This document shows, piece after piece, positions 1-5,255 of a stretch of DNA of 12,351 nucleotides (the first letter of the stretch is position 1; every line of letters begins with the position of its first letter). The translations under genes were made by a program, and so were the position numbers. The notes below the pieces were generated by a model that searched no databases, was not told where the DNA came from, and saw only the letters and a list, made by a program, of their open reading frames with translations. The stretch covers positions 1 through 12,351 of the forward strand of contig CAMNLN010000078.1 of assembly GCA_946543025.1 (NCBI GenBank), given 5' to 3'. The stretch is from an uncultured Verrucomicrobiota bacterium. Its GTDB lineage: Bacteria > Verrucomicrobiota > Kiritimatiellia > RFP12 > UBA1067.

Positions 1-76
1 TGATCTCCTTGTCAAAGTCGCCCTTGCCGACTTTGCTGGCGATGTTTACGAGGCTTTGAGAAATACCGTCTAGCAT
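1..76 (-). CDS. 5' end of unknown leftward gene (partial)
   Basis: The first 25 codons of a leftward gene that leaves the window at base 1. The peptide begins MLDGISQSLVNIASKVGKGD and is open to the edge. The ATG is preceded by a strong ribosome binding site (GGAAGGAG, 6-7 bases upstream), and a TATAAT hexamer lies about 35 bases further up, so the start is well supported. The N-terminus is not a signal peptide; it looks like an amphipathic helix. Too little is visible to assign a family. It is transcribed in the same direction as the damaged ORF at 192-1040 but has its own promoter. Confidence 0.6.
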   Translation of the reverse strand, partial: MLDGISQSLVNIASKVGKGDFDKEI

Positions 77-191
77 GTTCAACTCTCCTTCCTTAGGATT
101 GCGGATGGCATTATACCATTTTTTCACTTTGATGGGGTGGTTTGAAAGGTTCTGCTTTGTTTACACGCCGCGCGGCGAAAGGTTACCGCAG
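77..191. other. Intergenic region left of the unknown ORF
   Basis: Contains the ribosome binding site and -10 box of the left-edge gene. It also holds a perfect GC palindrome CGCCGCGCGGCG (166-177) that could be a weak transcription stop for the ORF ending at 192. The stretch 157-188 resembles 4496-4527 (22 of 32 positions, same orientation). Rightward open frames through here are shadows of the leftward ORF. Confidence 0.4.
110..118 (-). promoter_or_regulatory. Extended -10 promoter for the left-edge gene
   Basis: On the minus strand TGGTATAAT is a perfect TATAAT hexamer with the TG of an extended -10. No good -35 is found 16-18 bases upstream, as is common for extended -10 promoters. It lies about 35 bases upstream of the ATG at 76. 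Confidence 0.55.
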
Positions 192-1040
192 TCAGGGCAG
201 ATACTCCGCCTCTATCATGATTTCATTGCCGAGGCGGTTCTCACTGCGCCCGCTCTTGTCGCCGATGTCCTTCCTGATTTCGGAAAGAAGGTAATTGATG
301 TCCTCCAATCCTCTCTCGTTGAGATTGTCCGGATTCGCCAGGATTTTGCCGATATTGAACAGCACCATCCTTATTCCGCCGCCCTTGTCCGGATTGCCTG
401 CGACAAGCAGCCTCGCCGCCTCCGGGCAGCGGTCTTCCTTGAGCAGTCCGGCGACGGCGGTAAGCCTGACGCCAAGGCCGGAAGGCAGGTGCTCCTTCCT
501 GGCGCCGCCGCGCCTAGGGTCGGCAAAGCGCGTCTCGATGAACGAAAGCATGTGACGCGTCGATTCGTACCAATCGGAGAAGCGCGTCTTGCGCTCGCTC
601 ATCCCCTCGGAAAGGGAATCGGCGACGGTACTCGACAAAATCGGGTTGCGCCTCACGCCCCATGTCTCGGGCTTGAGGAACAGCCGGCGGGAGGGGCCGC
701 TGCCGTCACCGCCGGCATCGATGCTGCCGAGATCGGGGATGGTGCCGTAGTGGACGGTCCTCATCCCCGCCACGAGCCCGTTCTTGCCTTCCGGGACGTC
801 TATGCCGCGCATTCTGTTGAGGTGTCCGTCAACGCTCAAATTCTGATACGCCCTGAGATGCGAAGACGTGCGAAGGTACACGTCGACCTGCGCGCGTATC
901 GCCGCAAGTTCGGCGGCCGCGGTCTTCTCGTCCTTGGTCGCCGCGCTTTCGCGCGCGTCTATCTCGGTCGAGTCGATGCTGCGGTGGATGACGATCCGCC
1001 CCTTCAACCGCCTTCCAATCGCCATCCAGCGCCGCCGCAC
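192..1040 (-). pseudogene. Unknown protein, 5'-truncated ORF
   Basis: An open frame of 282 codons. I do not recognise the family. The translation looks like a real soluble protein: a charged, helix-rich N-terminal part (ARESAATKDEKTAAAELAAI), a middle with aromatic and polar motifs (RLFLKPETWGVRR, FSDWYESTRHMLSFIETRF), and a helical C-terminal tail (RMVLFNIGKILANPDNLNE, INYLLSEIRKDIG). No Walker motif, signal peptide or membrane segment is visible. The first possible start is GTG at 1040, and the first 14-15 codons are an out-of-frame reading of the 37-base piece (997-1033) that belongs to the neighbouring secreted-protein fragment. There is no ribosome binding site. The simplest reading is that the true 5' end was lost when this gene was joined to that fragment at about base 997, leaving a dead or rewired gene. 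The long rightward frame over the same bases is its shadow. Confidence 0.5.
997..1033. repeat. 37-base repeat, copy 1
   Basis: Exactly matches 2787-2823 in the same orientation. Read leftward both encode the same ALDGDWKAVEGA peptide. At its left edge (997) the homology ends and unrelated sequence begins. Confidence 0.85.
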
Positions 1041-1157
1041 CCTTCAGCTCGGCCTGTATCTCCGCGCCCGTCCAGCGGTTCACCTTCGGCTCCCACTCTA
1101 CCGTCGGCGCACCATCCACAATCTCAATGGACACGATTCGAAAGTCGTTCGTGGCAA
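997..1157 (-). pseudogene. C-terminal-domain fragment of a secreted protein
   Basis: About 54 leftward codons with clear protein character: residues FRIVSIEIVDGAPTVEWEPK, then VNRWTGAEIQAELKGAAALD and GDWKAVEGA. The pattern (I-x-I-V-D-G-x-P-x-V-x-W-x-P, a short linker, then L-x-G-x-W) resembles the small beta-rich C-terminal domain of large glycine-rich secreted proteins in this bacterial group. That is recognition from memory, not from a search. There is no start: the frame runs rightward into the palindrome upstream of ATPase 1 at about 1158. It has no proper end either, because after GDWKAVEGA the frame turns into arginine-rich antisense sequence at 997. The N-terminal fragment of what may be the same kind of protein lies on the same strand at 4709-5032, beyond the two ATPase genes. 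Confidence 0.5.
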
Positions 1158-1165
1158 GTGCCGCT

Positions 1166-1203
1166 GTTTTGAACTTTCGTGCAAATGCGCAAAAGTTCAA
1201 AAC
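1166..1203. promoter_or_regulatory. 38-base palindrome P1a, upstream of ATPase 1 promoter
   Basis: Imperfect inverted repeat: left arm GTTTTGAACTTT, core CGTGCAAATGCGC, right arm AAAAGTTCAAAAC. An outer, gapped inverted repeat (GTG.GCAAGTG...CACTTGCGGCAC) extends it to roughly 1151-1217. It ends 5 bases before the -35 of ATPase 1. It shares its first 18 bases with P1b. Likely a protein-binding operator. Confidence 0.7.
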
Positions 1204-1208
1204 AACAC

Positions 1209-1237
1209 TTGCGGCACGCGCAAAAAACTGATACGCT
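1209..1237 (+). promoter_or_regulatory. Promoter of ATPase 1
   Basis: TTGCGG, 17-base spacer, TACGCT. The same -35 with a 17-base spacer is found at the leftward operon promoter (9299-9327). The predicted +1, about 7 bases past the -10, falls on the first base of palindrome P1b (1244). Confidence 0.6.
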
Positions 1238-1243
1238 ATCTTC

Positions 1244-1281
1244 GTTTTGAACTTTCGTGCAGGTGCACACAACTTCAAAGC
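1244..1281. promoter_or_regulatory. 38-base palindrome P1b, at +1 of ATPase 1
   Basis: Left arm GTTTTGAACTTTC, core GTGCAGGTGCAC, right arm ACAACTTCAAAG. It is 78 bases downstream of P1a (start to start) and 12 bases before the ATG. As DNA it could be an operator overlapping the transcription start. As RNA it would be a 5'-terminal hairpin next to the ribosome binding site. Confidence 0.7.
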
Positions 1282-1293
1282 AGGGCCAAGACG

Positions 1294-2625
1294 ATGATCA
1301 TCAAAAGAGATATTCTCCTAAACAAGCTTATCAAAGCGAAAAACCACAATCTTATCAAGATTCTGGTCGGAATGAGACGTTGCGGGAAGAGTTTTCTTCT
1401 CTTCAATCTCTTCAAGCGACATCTGCTTGACAGCGGTATTCCACCAGACCATATCATAGAAATCGACCTAGAATCCGATGACCTTCTTTTCTGCCGCGAT
1501 GCAATCACCCTCGGCAAGGAAATCCGCGCACGCCTTCCTTCTGACAACGCCCCGTGTTTCGTCCTCATTGATGAGATCCAACATGCGGAACCGATACTGC
1601 CAGAAGGTACGGATCTTTCGCGCTTACGCCCAGAAGACCGCAAAAAAGCCTACATCACCTTCTACAATGTTCTCAATGGACTTCTCAAGCGAGAGAACAT
1701 CTCCACATACGTCACCGGATCCAACGCCGATCTGCTCTCGAAAGATGTCGCCACCGAATTCCGTGGACGCGGCGAAACCATCACGGTATCCCCGCTCTCG
1801 CTCGCAGAGTTCGCCGAAACGATACCCAATGCGCGGGATTTCTTCCAGATCCGCGACGCCTATCTCACGTTCGGCGGACTCCCCGAATGCGCCCTCCTTG
1901 AAACCGAATCCGAAAAGCGGCGCTATCTCGACAATCTCAACGCGACCATCTACCTCCGCGACATCATCCAGCGATACAACCTCAAGAACGACGCCCTGCT
2001 TGAAATCGTGGCCGACACGGCCATGAGCAACATCGGTTGTCTTTCCAATCCCACGAAGCTCAGCAACGCAATCAACTCCACGGGCAAGCTTGTCTGCAAC
2101 GAGACGACCGTTCGCAAATACCTCGGTTACCTTGAATCGGCCTTTCTCATCCAGAATGCGCGGCTCTTCGATTTGCGCGGGAACCGCTATCTTGATTACC
2201 CTTCCAAATGCTATGCCGTCGATACCGGCATCCGCAATTCGCGCCTCAACTTCCGGCAGGACGAGAACACGCACCTCATGGAGAACGCCATCTACAACGA
2301 GCTCGTCCGTCGCGACTACGCGGTGGATGTCGGGGCAGTGGAGATGTTCGCGACCGTCGGCGGCAAGCGCTGCCGCAAGCGGTACGAAGTGGATTTCGTC
2401 GTCAACAAAGGCGACATGCGCTTTTACATCCAGTCAGCATGGAACATCCCCGACAACGAAAAGCGCGAACAGGAAACCTTTTCTCTCCGCCACATAGGCG
2501 ACAACTTCAGGAAGGTCGTCGTGACCGGCGACCCCTACGAAAAACCCTGGACCGACCGCAACGGCATCACCTTCATCGGCATCGTGCCGTTTCTCCTCGA
2601 CCCCTACTCTCTGGAAAAGCTTTGA
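1294..2625 (+). CDS. AAA ATPase with DUF4143 domain (ATPase 1)
   Basis: 443-residue ATP-binding protein of the AAA_14/DUF4143 family, usual full length. Residues 1-170 form the ATPase: Walker A GMRRCGKS (26-33), Walker B FVLIDEIQ (89-96), sensor strand YVTGSN (139-144) and FRGRG (156-160). A winged-helix-like segment lies at about 247-286 (SNPTKLSNAI, then NETTVRKYLGYL as the likely recognition helix). The C-terminal part has a degenerate PD-(D/E)XK nuclease-like fold: E330, E365/D367, then FYIQSAW where an active nuclease would have a lysine. The IQ-S/V-A form is common in this family. The start is the ATG at 1294; the frame is open further upstream, but that stretch is promoter and gene remnant, and the paralogue starts at the same point (MxIKRD). 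The family is widely multiplied in bacteria and its role is unknown. The paired palindromes suggest autoregulation. Confidence 0.9.
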   Translation: MIIKRDILLNKLIKAKNHNLIKILVGMRRCGKSFLLFNLFKRHLLDSGIPPDHIIEIDLESDDLLFCRDAITLGKEIRARLPSDNAPCFVLIDEIQHAEPILPEGTDLSRLRPEDRKKAYITFYNVLNGLLKRENISTYVTGSNADLLSKDVATEFRGRGETITVSPLSLAEFAETIPNARDFFQIRDAYLTFGGLPECALLETESEKRRYLDNLNATIYLRDIIQRYNLKNDALLEIVADTAMSNIGCLSNPTKLSNAINSTGKLVCNETTVRKYLGYLESAFLIQNARLFDLRGNRYLDYPSKCYAVDTGIRNSRLNFRQDENTHLMENAIYNELVRRDYAVDVGAVEMFATVGGKRCRKRYEVDFVVNKGDMRFYIQSAWNIPDNEKREQETFSLRHIGDNFRKVVVTGDPYEKPWTDRNGITFIGIVPFLLDPYSLEKL

Positions 2626-2649
2626 CAGCCCACGGGAGGGCCGCGCTCC
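2590..2649. repeat. 60-base identical 3' block, copy 1
   Basis: Identical to 4330-4389. Covers the last codons (LLDPYSLEKL), the TGA stop, the spacer and half of the 3' hairpin. The coding sequence before it is clearly diverged between the two paralogues. Confidence 0.9.
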
Positions 2650-2658
2650 GTCGCGGCC
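2634..2658 (+). terminator. Hairpin after ATPase 1
   Basis: GGGAGGG leading into the perfect stem GGCCGCG / CGCGGCC with loop CTCCGT, starting 9 bases after the stop. There is no T-tract, so it may be an mRNA-stabilising or Rho-assisted element. The same GGGAGGG-YCGCGC form follows ATPase 2 and oxidoreductase 1. Confidence 0.5.
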
Positions 2659-2667
2659 GTATGGCGA

Positions 2668-2715
2668 GCCGCCATCTTGGCGGCGCATCGGTAGGGCGGT
2701 CGCCCCGCGACCGCC
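2668..2715. repeat. GC-rich double hairpin repeat (REP-like)
   Basis: Two adjacent perfect inverted repeats: 6-bp stem with loop ATCTT, then, after GGTAG, a 9-bp stem with loop CCC. The first is repeated with one more base pair at 2841-2859. Confidence 0.65.
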
Positions 2716-2722
2716 GCGCCCC

Positions 2723-2823
2723 CTACTGCCCCTCCACCACCGCCTTGAAGAACCGCAGGGTGGGGCGAGCCGTCCCCGGCGAGCCGCGCCCCTTCAACCG
2801 CCTTCCAATCGCCATCCAGCGCC
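2723..2823 (-). pseudogene. Broken C-terminus of a secreted-protein gene
   Basis: Read leftward, 2787-2823 encodes ALDGDWKAVEGA, and 2723-2761 encodes TLRFFKAVVEGQ followed by TAG. The two parts are in different frames, separated by 25 bases (2762-2786) made of the same GGGCGAGCCG-type sequence as the intergenic repeats. In related proteins I would expect a short linker between these two parts, so this looks like the last domain of a secreted protein disrupted by a repeat. The same first part occurs at 997-1033, broken at exactly the same base. Confidence 0.5.
2787..2823. repeat. 37-base repeat, copy 2
   Basis: Exact copy of 997-1033 in the same orientation, 1790 bases away. Each copy lies about 80-130 bases upstream of the first palindrome of an ATPase gene. 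Confidence 0.85.
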
Positions 2824-2840
2824 ATCACCCTGACTGAGAA

Positions 2841-2859
2841 CGCCGCCATCTTGGCGGCG
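2841..2859. repeat. GC-rich hairpin repeat
   Basis: CGCCGCC-ATCTT-GGCGGCG, followed by the GGTAGGGCGAGCCGCGCC tail. Same core and loop as 2668-2684. Confidence 0.6.
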
Positions 2860-2906
2860 GTAGGGCGAGCCGCGCCGCTAAGACAACTGGACGAGGAGAC
2901 CATAGT

Positions 2907-2944
2907 GTTTGTAATTTTCTGGACAAATCCATAAAATTTCAAGC
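2907..2944. promoter_or_regulatory. 38-base palindrome P2a, upstream of ATPase 2 promoter
   Basis: Left arm GTTTGTAATTTTC, core TGGACAAATCCA, right arm TAAAATTTCAAGC. Same length and position relative to the -35 (7 bases before it) as P1a. The arms resemble P1a/P1b but the core is different. Confidence 0.7.
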
Positions 2945-2951
2945 GCCCTGC

Positions 2952-2980
2952 TTGCCGTCAAGGCCCGATTGTGATATACT
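2952..2980 (+). promoter_or_regulatory. Promoter of ATPase 2
   Basis: TTGCCG, 17-base spacer, TATACT. The predicted +1 falls on the first base of palindrome P2b (2987), the same geometry as at ATPase 1. Confidence 0.75.
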
Positions 2981-2986
2981 GTCCGC

Positions 2987-3024
2987 GTTTTGAAATTCTT
3001 GGATAAATCCAAATAATTGCAAAC
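2987..3024. promoter_or_regulatory. 38-base palindrome P2b, at +1 of ATPase 2
   Basis: Left arm GTTTTGAAATTC, core TTGGATAAATCCAA, right arm ATAATTGCAAAC. It is 80 bases downstream of P2a (start to start) and exactly 12 bases before the ATG, as P1b is. Confidence 0.7.
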
Positions 3025-3036
3025 GAGAGCAACGTC

Positions 3037-4365
3037 ATGACCATCAAGCGCGACCTGCTGCTGAAACGCGTAATCGACGCAAGGCACAACGACTTCGTGA
3101 AGATCATCACCGGAATCCGGCGATGCGGCAAGAGTTATCTCCTTTTCAACCTTTTCAAACGGCATCTCTTGAAAAGCGGCGTCAGGAAAGACCACATCAT
3201 CGAGATCGACCTTGAAAACACCAGCTCAAAGCCCCTGCAGAATCCAATTGCGCTTCTCTCGTACATCAAAAGCCGAATCAAGAAAGACGGTCGATGGACA
3301 TACGTGCTCATCGACGAGATACAGGACTGCCAGAAGGTCCTACCTCCCGGCACAGACCTCAGCCTCATTCACCCTGACGACCGCGAAAACGCATACGTCA
3401 CGTTCTACAGCGTACTCAGCGAACTGCGGACCATGCGGCGCGTCGATGTCTATGTGACCGGTTCCAACTCGAAACTCCTCATTTCCGATGTCGCCACGGT
3501 CTTTCGCGGACGCGGCCAGTCCATCCAGGTAACGCCGCTCTCCTTTGCCGAGTTTCTGCCACTTCGCAAGGGGCTGGAATCTCAAGCCATATTCGACGAA
3601 TACCTGATCTTCGGAGGTCTCCCCAAGTGCGTACTGTACAAATCCGACGCCGAGCGCAAGGCCTATCTCGACGACCTCTATCGGACGATCTACCTCAAAG
3701 ACATCATCGAGCGCAACAACATCAAGAGCCCCGAAACGGTCGAACGCCTGCTTGACGTCGTCATGAGCGGAATCGGCGGCCTTACCAATCCCAGCAAAAT
3801 CAGCGACACGATGAGCACCGTCGCAAAGCTCCACACCAATCCGACCACCATAGGCAAGTATCTTGGATTCCTCAAGAACGCCTTTCTGGTGGGCGAAGCG
3901 AAAAGATTCGACGTCAAAGGGCGCCGCCATCTTGAATCCCCTTTCAAATACTACGCGACCGACACTGGACTTCGAAATGCCCGCGTCAACTTTCGGCAGA
4001 ACGAACAGACGCACCTCATGGAGAACGTCATCTACAACGAGCTGATCCGGCGCGGGTACTCGGTGGATGTCGGCGTAGTCCAGCTTGAGACCCGCGCATC
4101 CGGGAAACATGAAATCCGCCAGTATGAAATAGATTTTATCGTCAATCAGGCAGACGAGCGCATCTACATCCAATCCGCGTATGCGATTCCCGATCCCGAA
4201 AAGCGTGCTCAGGAGACCTTTTCGCTTCGTCGCGTCCATGACAACTTTCGGAAAGTGGTGATCACCGGCAACCTTCACGAAAAGCCCTGGCGCGACGAGA
4301 ACGGCATCACCTTCATGGGCATCATGCATTTTCTCCTCGACCCCTACTCTCTGGAAAAGCTTTGA
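3037..4365 (+). CDS. AAA ATPase with DUF4143 domain (ATPase 2)
   Basis: 442 residues, a paralogue of the gene at 1294-2625; by eye about 60% of residues match across the full length. Walker A GIRRCGKS (26-33), Walker B YVLIDEIQ (89-96), sensor YVTGSN (139-144), FRGRG (156-160). The winged-helix-like segment is at about 246-285 with putative recognition helix NPTTIGKYLGFL, which differs from ATPase 1 at the positions of E270 and R274 (P and G here). The C-terminal nuclease-like fold has E329, E364/D366 and YIQSAY, again lacking the catalytic lysine, so nuclease activity is unlikely. The region after Walker A (61-85) is the least conserved between the two. The start is fixed by alignment with ATPase 1. 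The last 10 residues and the 3' flank are identical in DNA to ATPase 1. Function unknown; probably DNA-binding and ATP-dependent. Confidence 0.9.
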   Translation: MTIKRDLLLKRVIDARHNDFVKIITGIRRCGKSYLLFNLFKRHLLKSGVRKDHIIEIDLENTSSKPLQNPIALLSYIKSRIKKDGRWTYVLIDEIQDCQKVLPPGTDLSLIHPDDRENAYVTFYSVLSELRTMRRVDVYVTGSNSKLLISDVATVFRGRGQSIQVTPLSFAEFLPLRKGLESQAIFDEYLIFGGLPKCVLYKSDAERKAYLDDLYRTIYLKDIIERNNIKSPETVERLLDVVMSGIGGLTNPSKISDTMSTVAKLHTNPTTIGKYLGFLKNAFLVGEAKRFDVKGRRHLESPFKYYATDTGLRNARVNFRQNEQTHLMENVIYNELIRRGYSVDVGVVQLETRASGKHEIRQYEIDFIVNQADERIYIQSAYAIPDPEKRAQETFSLRRVHDNFRKVVITGNLHEKPWRDENGITFMGIMHFLLDPYSLEKL

Positions 4366-4389
4366 CAGCCCACGGGAGGGCCGCGCTCC
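4330..4389. repeat. 60-base identical 3' block, copy 2
   Basis: Identical to 2590-2649, including the C-terminal codons, stop and hairpin start; the first difference after it is a G/A change in the hairpin loop. Confidence 0.9.
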
Positions 4390-4398
4390 ATCGCGGCC
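4374..4398 (+). terminator. Hairpin after ATPase 2
   Basis: GGGAGGG then stem GGCCGCG / CGCGGCC with loop CTCCAT; same element as after ATPase 1, without a T-tract. Confidence 0.5.
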
Positions 4399-4708
4399 AT
4401 TCGGCGCTCTCGCCGCTTCGCTTGGTAGGGCGCGCGCCGCGGGCCGATGTGGCAAGGCCGCCCCGGCATGGCATATCTCCTTTCAATATTTCATCTTGTC
4501 TACACGCGAGACGATCGAAGGTTACGGTTCATCTTCATGACTGAGGCTTCGGCACCATGCAACGCCATCATGGGCGAAGGGATGATATGGGAGGCGGACT
4601 TCAGTTCGTTGATCGTTTCTTTTTGCTTCGTGCTTTTCATTCTCCACTTCTCGTTCTTGTCGTTCTGAGATGTCTTCCTCTCAAAGGCATTACATCGCGA
4701 ACAGGTCG
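4399..4708. other. Intergenic region right of ATPase 2
   Basis: No gene that I can support. It begins with one TAGGGCGCGCGCCGCGGGCC repeat-like tract (4424-4443). From about 4480 the base composition drops to AT-richer sequence than either side. Short frames on both strands (for example 4447-4668 rightward, 4500-4721 leftward) have no recognisable motif. The rightward one begins MAYLLSIFHLVYTRDDRRL, faintly like the start of a REP/IS200-type transposase, but the catalytic HUH and tyrosine motifs do not follow. Bases 4496-4527 resemble 157-188. Confidence 0.4.
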
Positions 4709-5032
4709 TCAAGCGTTGCAAACGACTGGACCTCTCGACCCGCCGTCACCCGCGCCGCCGGTCTCGCCACTCTTCCCCTTGGCAGTAAGCCGACAGTCCT
4801 CCTGCACGGAGATAACGACCTCCGCGCCCGGCGCGACGGCGAGGCCGGACTTGCCGTCGTAGGTGCCCTCGAACGTGACGCTGTTCGTCACGAAATAGAC
4901 CATGCCGTTCGCGAGCGGCTGCGTGGCGTCGTAGCTTCCGTTGAGGTAGGCGACGTTCGTAAAACCGGTCAGCGTCGAACCTGCGGCGCACACGAGAAGC
5001 GACAAGGCGAAAGTTTTGAAGGGGATGTGCAT
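4709..5032 (-). pseudogene. N-terminal fragment of a glycine-rich secreted protein
   Basis: A leftward frame of 107 codons starting at the ATG at 5032. Residues 1-23 are a signal peptide (MHIPFKTFALSLLVCAAGST). Then comes a short beta-rich stretch (FTNVAYLNGSY, MVYFVTNSVTFEGTYDG, GLAVAPGAEVVISVQEDC) and the start of a glycine-rich tract (GETGGAGDGG, 89-98). Large secreted or autotransporter-like proteins usually continue for hundreds of residues at this point. Here the protein character stops at about base 4739 and the frame ends nine residues later. In the next frame the downstream bases read VQSFATLDDLFAM then TAA, so a deletion or rearrangement joint is likely. On the same strand, beyond the ATPase cassettes, lies a fragment that looks like the C-terminal domain of this protein type (997-1157). 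The ribosome binding site is weak (AAAGAAA). A short functional secreted protein cannot be excluded. Confidence 0.55.
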
Positions 5033-5170
5033 ATTGATTTCTTTTCGTGATTTCAGTACAGATGAAAATGAAATCATATCACATTTTCGCGTGATCGGAT
5101 TCAGTCCCGTCGCCGAACGCGCTTGATGCGGCGTGGACGCGACAAGCACACTCCCCCATGTGATATTTAC

Positions 5171-5178
5171 AAAAAAAA
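5171..5178 (-). terminator. T-tract after the tRNA pair
   Basis: Eight T residues on the transcribed strand directly after the CCA of tRNA-Gly. The acceptor/T-arm helix just upstream could act as the hairpin of an intrinsic terminator. Confidence 0.45.
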
Positions 5179-5252
5179 TGGAGCGGGCGAAGGGAATCGA
5201 ACCCTCGTAAGAAGCATGGGAAGCTCCTATTCTGCCATTGAATTACGCCCGC
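5179..5252 (-). tRNA. tRNA-Gly(CCC)
   Basis: Complete cloverleaf of 74 bases with encoded CCA. Acceptor stem GCGGGCG paired to CGCCCGC with discriminator U; anticodon stem GGAGC/GCTTC around the 7-base loop TTCCCAT, giving anticodon CCC (reads GGG codons); T-loop GGTTCGATTCC. Three bases after tRNA-Ser, so probably one transcript. Confidence 0.93.
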
Positions 5253-5255
5253 TCA

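Larger units (their letters stand above)
2626..2906. other. Intergenic region between the two ATPases: GC-rich hairpins and gene scraps
   Basis: No intact gene. It holds the ATPase 1 3' hairpin, hairpin GCCGCC-ATCTT-GGCGGC (2668-2684), hairpin GGCGGTCGC-CCC-GCGACCGCC (2695-2715), scraps of a leftward secreted-protein C-terminus (2723-2823), a second CGCCGCC-ATCTT-GGCGGCG hairpin (2841-2859) and a TAGGGCGAGCCGCGCC tail (2861-2876). GGTAGGGCG followed by GC-rich inverted sequence recurs at 2690, 2859 and 4422, like a REP/BIME-type repeat family. I do not know a name for this family. Confidence 0.6.

Noticed and set aside
75..1172. A 365-codon rightward open frame
   Set aside because: Shadow of the leftward ORF at 192-1040 and of the secreted-protein fragment; it ends in Pro/Ser/Arg-rich sequence and has no recognisable motif.
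868..1293. 142-codon N-terminal extension of ATPase 1 in the same frame
   Set aside because: It covers the palindromes, the promoter and a leftward gene remnant. The paralogue begins at the equivalent of the ATG at 1294, which also matches normal family length.
1166..3024. The palindromes as a CRISPR array or transposon terminal inverted repeats
   Set aside because: There are only two copies per gene, internally palindromic, both upstream of the gene and tied to promoter positions. No copy flanks the 3' end of either ATPase and there are no regular spacers or cas genes.
4447..4668. Possible REP/IS200-like transposase start (MAYLLSIFHLVYTRDDRRL)
   Set aside because: Only the first 20 residues look faintly similar; no HUH motif or catalytic tyrosine follows and the rest is a hydrophobic tail out of character for the family.
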